Assembly (NCBI GenBank): GCA_031285185.1
Contig: JAITWS010000042.1
Location: 1 to 42,652, forward strand
Reading direction: 5' to 3'
Length of the DNA stretch: 42,652 bases
Source of the DNA: Methylobacillus sp.
Lineage (GTDB): Bacteria; Pseudomonadota; Gammaproteobacteria; Burkholderiales; Methylophilaceae
Positions 1 to 8,042 of this stretch are shown here, piece after piece (position 1 is the first letter of the stretch; each line of letters begins with the position of its first letter). The position numbers and the translations under genes were made by a program. The notes beneath the pieces are model-generated. The model had not been told where the DNA came from. It searched no databases and saw nothing but the letters and a program-made list of their open reading frames with translations.

Positions 1-243
1 GCGCGCCCCGACAAGCAAAGTTTCAAACGCGGCTTTGTCGCCCTTCTCGACACCGGACACCAACATCTCTTCCTGTTGTCGCCCGCCGGGTAGCGACTCT
101 GCCTTGCTGCCATTCTCGACGCCGGACTTTGATGCCTCGCCCTGCTCATCCGACAACTCCGCCCACGCGGAAGCGCCCGTCAGCGCCACCGACACAACGG
201 CGCAAAACAGAAAAACGCGTGTGATTTTTTGGAAAGAAGTCAT
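1..243 (-). CDS. Secreted protein, N-terminal part (gene runs off the window)
   Basis: The minus strand reads open from an ATG at 243 to the window edge, giving 81 residues. The first 28 or so look like a Sec signal peptide: a short basic stretch, a hydrophobic core (VFLFCAVVSVALTG) and an ASAWA-type cleavage site. After a polar stretch the visible end contains GDKAAFETL, close to NDKAAFETL at the start of the mature part of the Sel1 protein next door (257-1507). I infer a paralogous periplasmic Sel1-repeat protein made by tandem duplication, but no Sel1 repeat is visible before the sequence ends. It is 13 bases downstream of that gene on the same strand, so the two are probably co-transcribed. 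Confidence 0.6.
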   Translation of the reverse strand, partial: MTSFQKITRVFLFCAVVSVALTGASAWAELSDEQGEASKSGVENGSKAESLPGGRQQEEMLVSGVEKGDKAAFETLLVGAR

Positions 244-256
244 GGTATTCCTTTCT

Positions 257-1507
257 TTATTTCGCGCCGGAAGTGGCGAGATATTCATCCAGCGTTTTCA
301 GTAGATTGCCGGAAATACGCATCTGGTTGGCCAGTTTCTGCCCAGCTAAAATTTCTTCACTAGTCATGCTGTTACTGAGCGTTAAAAGAAAGTTTTGTAT
401 TGTGACAGTGAAGTTACCTGCTGAATTTTGTACGATAGGTAGCATAGCCAGCGCGTAACCAGCTATTTTTTCTTGGGAAACGCCGTTGCCTTGAAAATAA
501 AGTTTTCCCAAACCTGCCTGCGCAAGCGCGTGCCCTTGCGCTGCTGCTTTGCGATACCATTGCACTGCCTGCGCATAATCTTGTGGGACGCCTTTCCCTT
601 CGCTGTAAAGCCACCCTAAGCCGTGCTGTGCCTTTGCAAGCCCTTGCTCCGCCGCTTTACGACACCACAACGCCGCTTGGTTGTAATCTTGCGGAACACC
701 TTCTCCCTGCGAGTAGAGTACGCTTAGACTAAGCTGCGCCTCAGCGTTTCCTTGCTCTGCTGCTTTGCGGTACCAGTGCGCCGCTTGGACATAATCCTGA
801 GAGAAATGCCGACCATCGCTGTAGATCTGTCCCAGAAGATATTGCGCATCGGCCTCTCCTCGTTCTGCCGCTTCAGTGACGTCCACCATTGTTTGAATCC
901 CATTCTCCCATGCTTTGCGATACCACTGTGCTGACTGAGCAGAGTCTTGTGGGACGCCTTTTCCATGCTCGTAGAGCCAACCTAATTTTTTCTGTGCAGA
1001 ATGCTCACCTTGTTCTGCTGCTTTGCGATACCACTGTGCTGCCTGGGTGTAATCCTGAGGAAGGCCACCAACGCCATAAAAGTAGGAGTTACCCAGACTG
1101 GTCTGAGCCGGTGGGTATCCTTGTTCTGCGGCTTTACGATACCACTGTATTTCCTGAACAATATCTTGGGGAACTCCGTAGCCTAGTAGATAGAGTCTTC
1201 CCAAGGAGTGTTGTGCGACAGCATGTCCTTGCTCCGCTGCTTTACGATACCATAGCGCTGCTTGGTCATAATTTCGAGGTACGACTACTCCACTGCTATA
1301 TAGCTCACCCAGTGCCGCTTGTGCATATTTGTTTCCACTTTCTGCTTCGGCGCGCAGTGTTTCAAAAGCGGCTTTGTCGTTGTTGGTTTTCCAGTAGAGA
1401 GCATCAATCTGCTCACTTGTCATGGCTGCCAGTGCATTGATTGGCATCAGTGCTATCGTGATAGCGCACATCAAAACAGCAAACGCGGTTGTTTTAAAAA
1501 TTTTCAT
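257..1507 (-). CDS. Periplasmic Sel1-repeat (TPR-like) protein
   Basis: A 416-residue protein with a signal peptide (cleavage near ALAA, about residue 28) followed by about eight Sel1-type repeats. Each repeat has the pattern AQxxLGxLYxxGxGVPQDYxQAxxWYRKAAEQG. The array is interrupted between repeats 4 and 5 by a diverged stretch (around WENGIQTMVDVTEAAERG). The last 70 residues are not repeat-like. Sel1 proteins are helical solenoids that act as protein-protein adaptors; the client here is unknown. The gene starts 4 bases after the hslO stop, so it probably shares that transcript. Near-identical repeat units such as WYRKAAEQG suggest recent expansion by unequal recombination. Confidence 0.85.
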   Translation of the reverse strand: MKIFKTTAFAVLMCAITIALMPINALAAMTSEQIDALYWKTNNDKAAFETLRAEAESGNKYAQAALGELYSSGVVVPRNYDQAALWYRKAAEQGHAVAQHSLGRLYLLGYGVPQDIVQEIQWYRKAAEQGYPPAQTSLGNSYFYGVGGLPQDYTQAAQWYRKAAEQGEHSAQKKLGWLYEHGKGVPQDSAQSAQWYRKAWENGIQTMVDVTEAAERGEADAQYLLGQIYSDGRHFSQDYVQAAHWYRKAAEQGNAEAQLSLSVLYSQGEGVPQDYNQAALWCRKAAEQGLAKAQHGLGWLYSEGKGVPQDYAQAVQWYRKAAAQGHALAQAGLGKLYFQGNGVSQEKIAGYALAMLPIVQNSAGNFTVTIQNFLLTLSNSMTSEEILAGQKLANQMRISGNLLKTLDEYLATSGAK

Positions 1508-1511
1508 GATC

Positions 1512-2390
1512 TCAATGCTTCACCCCGCTCGCCGGCGCTTGCTGCGCGGTGGTCACGAACACTTGCTCCGCGTCCACCGGGTCGAATACATAGCGTTCGT
1601 TGCAAAATTCGCAGAGGAATTCGACGCGGCCTTGTTCCTTGATGATGTCGCGGACTTCGTCGTGACCCAGCATACGCAGGATGTTGGTGACGCTTTCGCG
1701 CGAGCAGCGGCATTCAAAGGCGATTTCTTGCGCGTCGAATACGCGGATATTTTCCTGGTGATACAGGCGATGCAGCAGTTCCATCGCGGGGAGTTGCAGC
1801 AATTCAGGGCGCGTGAGGGTGGCGGCGAGATGGTTGGCGCGGTTCCATGCGTCTTCGTCGGGCGATTCCTGTTCCGGCAGTTTTTGCAGCAACATGCCGC
1901 AGGCGCACGCGTCGTCCGCAGCGAGCTTGAGGCGCGTTTCGATTTGTTCGGAACGGGTCATGTAATTTTCGAGCATTGCGGCCACGCTGTCGCCTTCGAG
2001 CGGCACGATGCCCTGATACGGATGGCTGCCGTCCCGCGCGTCCAGCGTGATGACGAAGCTGCCTTCGCCGATCAATTCCGCCGGATTCGCGTGCGGAATT
2101 TCGCCGTTCCATTTCGCCGTCGCGCGGATTTTCAGCGCGCCCGTGCATTCCACCACCAACAGCGAAATCGCGCCGCTGCCCTGAATTTGCAGGGTGAGCG
2201 CGCTCTTGGGATTTATCATGGCGGCGATCAACGCGCCTGCGGCGACGAGTTCGCCCAGCATGTTTTTGAGCGGCGGCGGATAGTTGTGCTTGCCGAGAAT
2301 GTCGCGCCACGCTTGCCCGATATGCGTAAATTCGCCGCGTATGGGCAGTTGGTCGAAGATGAAACGGGTGAGGCTGGAATCGGAGGTCAT
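1512..2390 (-). CDS. hslO: Redox-regulated chaperone Hsp33
   Basis: A 292-residue cytoplasmic holdase chaperone of the Hsp33 family, which is activated by oxidation and unfolding. The N-terminal domain carries the family start (FIFDQLPIRGEFTHIG) and a VVECTGALKIRATA-like segment. Near the C-terminus is the zinc and redox switch: a CRC pair (about residues 228-230) and a CEFC pair about 32 residues later, matching the CxC...CxxC zinc site. Length is normal for the family. It follows gluQ with a gap of about 36 bases. The other oxidative-stress genes in the window, trxB and oxyR, are far away and not linked in an operon. Confidence 0.96.
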   Translation of the reverse strand: MTSDSSLTRFIFDQLPIRGEFTHIGQAWRDILGKHNYPPPLKNMLGELVAAGALIAAMINPKSALTLQIQGSGAISLLVVECTGALKIRATAKWNGEIPHANPAELIGEGSFVITLDARDGSHPYQGIVPLEGDSVAAMLENYMTRSEQIETRLKLAADDACACGMLLQKLPEQESPDEDAWNRANHLAATLTRPELLQLPAMELLHRLYHQENIRVFDAQEIAFECRCSRESVTNILRMLGHDEVRDIIKEQGRVEFLCEFCNERYVFDPVDAEQVFVTTAQQAPASGVKH

Positions 2391-2426
2391 GGTGGTTTAG
2401 CTCGTGCGGCGGATGCGCGTATTTTA

Positions 2427-3335
2427 TCAAACTCCCCCGTCCGCAACGATGCCGCGACGCTTGGGAACTTTGGCCAAATCCCAATGCTCACGCGCCCAAA
2501 TCCACAGTTCATCCGGTCGCGCATTTCGCAATTCCGGCGGCGCTTGTTGTCCGAGAAAATGCAGCGCCGACCACAGGGCGATGCCCGCTTGCGCCGGATC
2601 GAGCGGCGCGGCCTGCGTTTGCTTGCTGAGTTTTTCGCCCGCGGCATTGGTCGCCACGGGAAAATGCGCGTAAGCCGGTTGCGAATAGCCAAGCGCGCGT
2701 TGCAACGCGATCTGGCGCGGCGTGGAATCAAGCAGATCGGAGCCGCGCGCCACATGCGTGATGCCTTGTTCCGCGTCATCCACCACCACGGCAAGCTGAT
2801 ACGCATACAAACCGTCGGCGCGTTTCAGCACAAAATCGCCGATGTCGCGCGCGATGTTTTGCCGCTGCCGACCTTGCACGGCATCGTCGAAAACAATGTC
2901 CGCATCGTCCACGCGCAATCGCCACGCATAAGCCGCGCGTCGCGCCGACAAACCGTGGCGGCAAGTGCCGGGATAGATGAAACCTTCGATACCGCTGATC
3001 GCGGAATCGGCGATTTCCTTGCGCGTGCAGGCGCAGGGATAAATCAGTCCGTCGCGTTTCAGTTTTTCCAGCGCGGATTCGTACAACGCGCCGCGACGAC
3101 TTTGATATTCGATCACGCCGTCCCATGCGAATCCGCACGTTTCCAGCGTGCGCAAAATGCCGTCGGTCGCGCCCGGCATTTCGCGCGGCGGATCGAGGTC
3201 TTCGATACGCACGCGCCATTCGCCGTGGTGTGATTTTGCTTCCAGATAACTGCCGACCGCGGTAACGAGCGAGCCGAAATGCAAAAGGCCGGTGGGGGAG
3301 GGCGCGAAACGGCCACGATAAAAAATATCCGACAT
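2427..3335 (-). CDS. gluQ: Glutamyl-Q tRNA(Asp) synthetase
   Basis: Attaches glutamate to the queuosine base of tRNA(Asp). The protein is a short GluRS-like catalytic domain without an anticodon-binding domain. It opens with GRFAPSPTGLLHFGSL (the HIGH-like motif), has a Cys-rich zinc region (YPCACTRKE ... PGTCRHG) and a KLSKQ motif (GEKLSKQTQA). I chose the ATG at 3335 (MSDIFYRGRF); the reading frame extends further upstream but without family similarity. That ATG overlaps the TGA of the upstream DUF3301-like gene (TGATG), implying translational coupling. Predicted length is 302 residues, usual for GluQ. Confidence 0.94.
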   Translation of the reverse strand: MSDIFYRGRFAPSPTGLLHFGSLVTAVGSYLEAKSHHGEWRVRIEDLDPPREMPGATDGILRTLETCGFAWDGVIEYQSRRGALYESALEKLKRDGLIYPCACTRKEIADSAISGIEGFIYPGTCRHGLSARRAAYAWRLRVDDADIVFDDAVQGRQRQNIARDIGDFVLKRADGLYAYQLAVVVDDAEQGITHVARGSDLLDSTPRQIALQRALGYSQPAYAHFPVATNAAGEKLSKQTQAAPLDPAQAGIALWSALHFLGQQAPPELRNARPDELWIWAREHWDLAKVPKRRGIVADGGV

Positions 3336-3661
3336 CAATAAATCCGCACGACATTGTTGTCGCGGTAAGGCGGCATATCCACGGATTCCACGCGCTTGCC
3401 GAGCAGCGTGACACTGCACGCGAGCCGGTTCGCGCCGGTGTCGCTCACCTCGAAACCGTAAGTGCGCTTGAGCTGCATATGCCCGCGCCCGTCGCGCGCC
3501 ACGCGCAGTTTTGTCAGCGCGACCGATTCATCGAGAAATTGCAGCCCGTATTTTTCCGCCGCCTGCTGCCCCGTTTCAACCGCGATCTCACGCGCCTTGA
3601 TGCCGTCCAGCCAAACCCAGGCGGCGATGACGATGACCGCGAGCAATCCGATTTCCATCAC
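3335..3661 (-). CDS. DUF3301-like small membrane protein
   Basis: A 108-residue protein with one N-terminal transmembrane segment (about residues 3-18, IGLLAVIVIAAWVWLDGI) followed by a soluble domain. The pattern WxxGxxAREIAxxxGxxxAxxxxLQFLDxSVAL fits the DUF3301 family as I know it; function is unknown. It lies between pap, whose stop is only 3 bases upstream of its start, and gluQ, with which it shares a TGATG overlap, so it sits inside a tight minus-strand operon. Confidence 0.8.
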   Translation of the reverse strand: MMEIGLLAVIVIAAWVWLDGIKAREIAVETGQQAAEKYGLQFLDESVALTKLRVARDGRGHMQLKRTYGFEVSDTGANRLACSVTLLGKRVESVDMPPYRDNNVVRIY

Positions 3662-3664
3662 GTC

Positions 3665-5146
3665 TCAAATCGCTTTTTCAATCAGTTCGCACAAGGTTTT
3701 CAGCACCTTGATGCGGGCGTGGTTTTTGTCGTTGGCTTCCACCAATGTCCACGGCGCAATTTCCGTGCTGGTGCGTTCCACCATGTCGCGCGCGGCGCTT
3801 TGATAGTCGTCCCATTTGTTGCGATTGCGCCAATCCTCTTCGGTGATTTTGAAGCGTTTGTAGGGCGTGTTTTGGCGTTCCTCAAAGCGTTTCAATTGTT
3901 CTTCCGGCGTGATTTGCAGCCAGAATTTTGCGACGAGATAACCTTGTTTGGCGAGCTGCGCCTCGAAGTCGTTGATCTCGCCGTAGGCGCGCATCCAGTC
4001 GTATTCTTCGCAAAAACCTTCGACGCGCTCGACCAGCACGCGGCCATACCACGAGCGGTCGAAGATCGTGATTTTTCCGCGCGGCGGAACCCGTCGCCAG
4101 AAGCGCCACAAATAAGGTTGCGCGCGTTCCTCGTCGGTGGGCGCGGAGATCGGCACGATGCGGTAAATGCGCGCGTCTATCGCCTGTGTGATGCGGCGTA
4201 TCGTGCCGCCTTTGCCCGCGGCATCCACGCCTTCAAACACGCAGATGAGTCCGCGTTTGCGAAACCCCGGCCGGCGCGTGAGCTTGTTGAGTTTGCCTTG
4301 CAACTCTTCCAGTTTTTTGTCGTAGCTTTTGTCGTCCAGCTTCAGCGCGAGATCGAGTTTTTCCAGCGGGTTCACATGGTCTATGGCTTTGAGCAAAGGC
4401 GGAACATTGAATTCGCGCGGCGTTTTTTCGGGATGATCGAGCCGCTCGCGTATCGCTTTGAGGATGTGCTGCGCGACGGTCAGATTGCGGTAGTTGGCAT
4501 CAAAGCCTTCGACGATGATCCAGGGCGCTCCGGCCAGACTGGTCGCCTGCAAAGCCATCCCGGCGGAGCGTTTGAAGGCATCGTAATTTTTCAGGCCTTT
4601 TTTCTCTTCCGCAGTGACGCGCCAGCGCGTTTTGGGATTGCTTTCCAGTTTTTCGATGCGCGCTTTTTGCATGTCCTTGGAAAGATGCAGCCAGAATTTC
4701 AGCACGAGCACGCCTTCGTCCACCAACATGCGCTCAAGCCGCACAATTTCATCCATGCTCTGCGCGAGTTCCGCATCGCCGATTTCGCCATAGGTGTGAC
4801 GCATCACCGGCGCGCGATACCACGAGCCAAAATAAATGCCGATCTCGCCCCTGGTCGGCAACGCGCGCCAGTAACGCCACATCGCGGGGCGGCGCGACTC
4901 TTCCTCCGAAGCTTGCTCGTCAAACGCATGAGTGCCGATGTGACGCGGATCCATCCACTCGTTGATCTTGTTGACCGTCTCGCCCTTGCCCGCGCCGTCA
5001 ATGCCGCCGATGAGGATGAGCACGGGAAAACGCGCCGCCTGAAACAGATCAAGCTGCGTTCCCAGCAAGGCTTCGCGCAATGCGGGAAGCTGTGTTTTGT
5101 AGGTTTCCTTGTCAATCTGCTGACCGACTTCGGCAAATTCAAACAT
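3665..5146 (-). CDS. pap: Polyphosphate:AMP phosphotransferase (two-domain PPK2)
   Basis: Transfers phosphate from polyphosphate to AMP, giving ADP. The 493-residue protein has two tandem PPK2 domains. The first has Walker A in GGIDGAGKGETVNKINEW, the second in FEGVDAAGKGGTIRRI. Downstream, the second domain has the family's YLWRFWRRVPPRGKITIFDR and SWYGRVLVERVEGF segments, and the first has RYWRALPTRGEIGIYFGSWY. Tandem domains and length match class II PPK2 (Pap of Acinetobacter and Pseudomonas). The ATG at 5146 (MFEFAEVGQQ) is preferred because the longer frame adds 65 low-complexity residues and overlaps the fpr coding end. It is not adjacent to a ppk1 or ppx gene here. Confidence 0.93.
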   Translation of the reverse strand: MFEFAEVGQQIDKETYKTQLPALREALLGTQLDLFQAARFPVLILIGGIDGAGKGETVNKINEWMDPRHIGTHAFDEQASEEESRRPAMWRYWRALPTRGEIGIYFGSWYRAPVMRHTYGEIGDAELAQSMDEIVRLERMLVDEGVLVLKFWLHLSKDMQKARIEKLESNPKTRWRVTAEEKKGLKNYDAFKRSAGMALQATSLAGAPWIIVEGFDANYRNLTVAQHILKAIRERLDHPEKTPREFNVPPLLKAIDHVNPLEKLDLALKLDDKSYDKKLEELQGKLNKLTRRPGFRKRGLICVFEGVDAAGKGGTIRRITQAIDARIYRIVPISAPTDEERAQPYLWRFWRRVPPRGKITIFDRSWYGRVLVERVEGFCEEYDWMRAYGEINDFEAQLAKQGYLVAKFWLQITPEEQLKRFEERQNTPYKRFKITEEDWRNRNKWDDYQSAARDMVERTSTEIAPWTLVEANDKNHARIKVLKTLCELIEKAI

Positions 5147-5261
5147 GGTTGCTCCGATGTCCGAAAATGGAGAATAGTACCGGGAAAATCGGGGAAAGGC
5201 GAAGCGGAAAAAGAGCCGGCGGAGGGCGGGTTTCCCAGCCGCTCCACCGGAGGAGGAAGAT

Positions 5262-6038
5262 TTATTTTTCGACGAAAGCGCGTTCGATGACGTAATCGCC
5301 GGGGCTGCCCACGCGCGGCGAAACCTGAAACCCGCGTTCATCGAGCAGCGCGGCGGTATCCTTCAGCATCCGCGCGCTGCCGCAAATCATCGCGCGATCA
5401 ACGTCGGGGTTGAGCGGCGGCAGGCCGATGTCGTCGAACAATTTCCCCGATGCGATGAGGTCGGTGAGACGGCCTTGGTTGCGATACGCTTCGCGCGTCA
5501 CGGTCGGGTAGTAGATCAATTTCTCGCGCACCTCGTCGCCGAAAAATTCATTCTGCGGCAATTCGCGTGTGATGAAATTTTCGTAAGCCAGTTCGCTCAC
5601 CTGACGCACGCCGTGAATCAGCACGATTTTCTCGAAACGTTCATAGGCTTCCGGGTCTTGTATCACGCTCATGAACGGCGCGAGGCCGGTTCCGGTGGAG
5701 AGCAGATAAAGATGTTTGCCGGGTTTGAGATCGCCCAGCACCAGCGTGCCGGTCGGCTTGCGGCTCACGAGTATTTCCTGCCCGATTTGCAGATGTTGCA
5801 AACGCGAAGTGAGCGGCCCGTTCGGAACCTTGATGCTGAAAAATTCCAGATGCTCCGCGTAATTCGGGCTGGCGATGCTGTAAGCGCGCATGATCGGCTT
5901 GCCGTCAACCTGCAAACCGATCATCACAAATTGCCCGTTCTCAAACCGCAAACCGGGATCGCGCGTGGTGGTGAAGCTGAACAGCGTATCGTTCCAGTGA
6001 TGCACGCTGAGAACTTTTTGGGTGTCGTACCAACTCAT
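5262..6038 (-). CDS. fpr: Ferredoxin--NADP(+) reductase
   Basis: A 258-residue FAD protein that moves electrons between NADPH and ferredoxin or flavodoxin. Visible motifs are the FAD-binding RAYSIAS (residues about 50-56), the NADP-binding STGTGLAPF, the MICGSARMLKD segment near the C-terminus, and a terminal aromatic-poor VIERAFVEK tail typical of bacterial Fpr subclass proteins. I chose the ATG at 6038 (MSWYDTQKVL), preceded by a GAAAG-type ribosome site; the frame upstream runs through REP palindromes and is not coding. It is separated from etfA by a 210-base gap full of repeats. Confidence 0.93.
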   Translation of the reverse strand: MSWYDTQKVLSVHHWNDTLFSFTTTRDPGLRFENGQFVMIGLQVDGKPIMRAYSIASPNYAEHLEFFSIKVPNGPLTSRLQHLQIGQEILVSRKPTGTLVLGDLKPGKHLYLLSTGTGLAPFMSVIQDPEAYERFEKIVLIHGVRQVSELAYENFITRELPQNEFFGDEVREKLIYYPTVTREAYRNQGRLTDLIASGKLFDDIGLPPLNPDVDRAMICGSARMLKDTAALLDERGFQVSPRVGSPGDYVIERAFVEK

Positions 6039-6102
6039 AATGACTTTCTTTGCTTGCGAATAAATAAAATTGTCGCGCTTGATTTCGTTTCCATGACGGG
6101 AC

Positions 6103-6226
6103 GTAGGGGCGGGTTTCAAACCCGCCCAACAACAAAAATCATCGCGACAGCGACACAAAATTTCTTTTGGTTTTGTGTCCCTGCGGGACATTTTCTTGTA
6201 CGGGCGGGTTTGAAACCCGCCCCTAC
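6103..6226. repeat. Inverted pair of REP-like palindromes (family 1)
   Basis: Two 21-base palindromes, GGGCGGGTTT-(C/G)-AAACCCGCCC in shape, lie at 6107-6127 and 6202-6222. They are flanked by GTAG on the outer left and CTAC on the outer right, so the pair is arranged head to head. The 74 bases between them contain a further dyad (GACACAAAA ... TTTTGTGTC). The same palindrome recurs at 16535 and at 19739/19780. The arrangement resembles the paired REP/BIME elements of other proteobacteria. It lies between fpr and etfA and may affect the 3' end of the etfBA transcript. Confidence 0.85.
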
Positions 6227-6248
6227 GCACCCTTTCACAGAAGGGAAA

Positions 6249-7181
6249 TCACCCAATCGCCGCCGCCAACTCGGGAACCGCCTCGAACAAATCCGCGACC
6301 AGTCCGTAATCCGCGACCTGAAAAATCGGCGCGTCCGGGTCTTGATTGATCGCTACGACGATTTTGCTGTCCTTCATGCCGTAGGTGTGCTGCACCGCGC
6401 CGGAAATGCCGACGGCGACATACAGCTCGGGCGACACTACCACGCCGGTTTGTCCGACCTGAATTTCATTGGGCGCGTATCCCGCGTCCACGGCGGCGCG
6501 CGTCGCGCCCAGCGCGGCATCGAGCTTGTCCGCGAGCGGTGACAACACGGATGAAAATTTTTCGGCGCTGCCCAGCGATTTCCCGCCGGAGATCACCACA
6601 CGCGCGGAGGCGAGCGCGGGGCGTTCGATTTGTTGTTGGTCGCGGCTGATCCAGCGCGTTTTTCCGAATGCGGGCGGCGCGGTGAAATTCACGATTTCCG
6701 CATGGCCGCCGTCGCCCGCAGCCGTGAACCGGCTCGCGCGCGCGGTGACGATTTGCACGGAATCGCAGCTTTGCACGGTGGCGATCACGCTGCCCGCGTA
6801 AATCGGGCGCGTGTAGATATTCTCCGGCTGAATGTCGAGCGCGTCGGAAATCATGGCGACATCCAGCAAGGCCGCGACGCGCGGCAACACGTTGCGCGCA
6901 AACGCATCGTGCGCGCCGAGCATGGCTGTGTAGTTCCCGCCCAGCGCGGCGAGAATGTTGGCGAGGTCTTCCGCGAGCGGATGTTCCAGATGCGGCGCAT
7001 CCGCGCGTATGACCTTGGCGACGCCCGCAATCCGCGCGGCGGCAGTTGCGATTTCCGCCGTGTTATTTCCCGCGACCAGCACATGAATGTCGGCATTCCA
7101 CGCCTGCGCCGCCGTGACGAGATGACGCAACGCGGGATTCAATTCGCGACCATTATGATCGGCCAGCAGCAATATGCTCAT
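6249..7181 (-). CDS. etfA: Electron transfer flavoprotein, alpha subunit
   Basis: The FAD-binding subunit of the ETF heterodimer, which collects electrons from acyl-CoA and related dehydrogenases. The 310-residue protein has the C-terminal FAD domain signature: ARVVISGGKSLGSAEKF, then GATRAAVDAGYAPNEIQVGQTG, SGAVQHTYGMKDS, and AINQDPDAPIFQVADYG. The N-terminal part is the weakly conserved nucleotide-fold domain. Its ATG overlaps the etfB stop by 4 bases. Together with the ETF:quinone oxidoreductase at 9208 it forms a full dehydrogenase-to-quinone relay. Confidence 0.96.
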   Translation of the reverse strand: MSILLLADHNGRELNPALRHLVTAAQAWNADIHVLVAGNNTAEIATAAARIAGVAKVIRADAPHLEHPLAEDLANILAALGGNYTAMLGAHDAFARNVLPRVAALLDVAMISDALDIQPENIYTRPIYAGSVIATVQSCDSVQIVTARASRFTAAGDGGHAEIVNFTAPPAFGKTRWISRDQQQIERPALASARVVISGGKSLGSAEKFSSVLSPLADKLDAALGATRAAVDAGYAPNEIQVGQTGVVVSPELYVAVGISGAVQHTYGMKDSKIVVAINQDPDAPIFQVADYGLVADLFEAVPELAAAIG

Positions 7182-7927
7182 GGCAACACTCCTTCTTCCT
7201 GAAGTTTGGCGATGAGTTCACGCGCATCATTCACCTTGATGCCGGGTTTGCGCGCGGGCGGATCGGAAACTTTTATTTGCGTGATGCGCGGCGCGATGTC
7301 CGCGTTCAACTCGGCGGCGCTCAAAATTTCGATGGGCTTTTTCTTCGCCATCATCAAATTGGGCAGCTTCACAAAACGCGGATCGTTGAGGCGCAAATCC
7401 ACGGTCAGCACGGCGGGCAATGTGACGGCAATGCGCTCGCTACCGCCCTCAATCTCGCGCGTCACAACGGCCTCATCGCCCTCGATGGCAAGCGCGGAAA
7501 CAAACGTGGCCTGCGCTGCGCCCAGCAACGCCGCGAGCATTTGCCCGGTCTGTCCGGCATCGTCGTCTATCGCCTGTTTGCCGAGCAATATCAGAGCGGG
7601 CTGCTCGCGCCCGATCACGGCCTTGAGCAATTTGGCGACACCCAGCGGCTGCAACGCGACATCGGTTTCGACCAGCAACGCGCGATCCGCGCCCATCGCC
7701 AGCGCATGACGCAACACATCCTGATGCGCGTTGGTGCCCAGCGTGACCGCGACGATTTCCGTCGCGATGCCTTTTTCCTTGAGCCGCACCGCCTCCTCGA
7801 TGGCGTTTTCATCGAAGGGATTGACGCCTGTTTTCGCGCCCGCGATGTCCGCGCCCGAGCCGTCCGGCTTGGCGCGCACCAGCACATTGGGATCAACGAC
7901 GCGCTTGATCGCGACCAGTATTTTCAT
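7178..7927 (-). CDS. etfB: Electron transfer flavoprotein, beta subunit
   Basis: A 249-residue EtfB, partner of EtfA. It opens with MKILVAIKRVVDP, has NPFDENAIEEAVRLKEKG, the AMP-site region (VTLGTNAHQDVLRHALAMGADRALLVE) and LILLGKQAIDDDAGQTGQMLA, and ends with the alpha-contact arm (KKPIEILS). The ATG at 7927 is chosen because it gives the conserved start; an upstream in-frame ATG at 7972 lies within the shared regulatory region. It is first in the etfBA operon and divergent from the LysR gene at 8043. Confidence 0.96.
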   Translation of the reverse strand: MKILVAIKRVVDPNVLVRAKPDGSGADIAGAKTGVNPFDENAIEEAVRLKEKGIATEIVAVTLGTNAHQDVLRHALAMGADRALLVETDVALQPLGVAKLLKAVIGREQPALILLGKQAIDDDAGQTGQMLAALLGAAQATFVSALAIEGDEAVVTREIEGGSERIAVTLPAVLTVDLRLNDPRFVKLPNLMMAKKKPIEILSAAELNADIAPRITQIKVSDPPARKPGIKVNDARELIAKLQEEGVLP

Positions 7928-7961
7928 TTCCCGCCTCTCAAAAATTTCGGAATTGCGGCGC

Positions 7962-8027
7962 ATTGTATTCATCGGTACAATATTTGTGAAATGGATTATT
8001 TAAATAACATCAATCTAAAAAATTGAT
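7962..8027. promoter_or_regulatory. Two dyads in the etfB / LysR intergenic region
   Basis: The 115-base gap between the divergent etfB and LysR starts is AT-rich and holds two inverted repeats. The first is ATTGTA-N8-TACAAT at 7962-7981, which contains a T-N11-A core as in LysR-type binding sites. The second is ATCAAT-N7-ATTGAT at 8009-8027. The position suggests operators through which the regulator controls itself and etfBA. This is inference from symmetry and location only. Confidence 0.5.
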
Positions 8028-8042
8028 ATATGGAAAATCGAA

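Noticed and set aside
1422..3233. A 603-codon plus-strand frame over hslO and gluQ
   Set aside because: It is antisense to two clear families and rich in Arg, His and Phe, as shadows of GC-rich codons are. No domain is visible.
3479..5290. A 603-codon plus-strand frame over pap
   Set aside because: It lies antisense to the two-domain PPK2, whose motifs are unambiguous.
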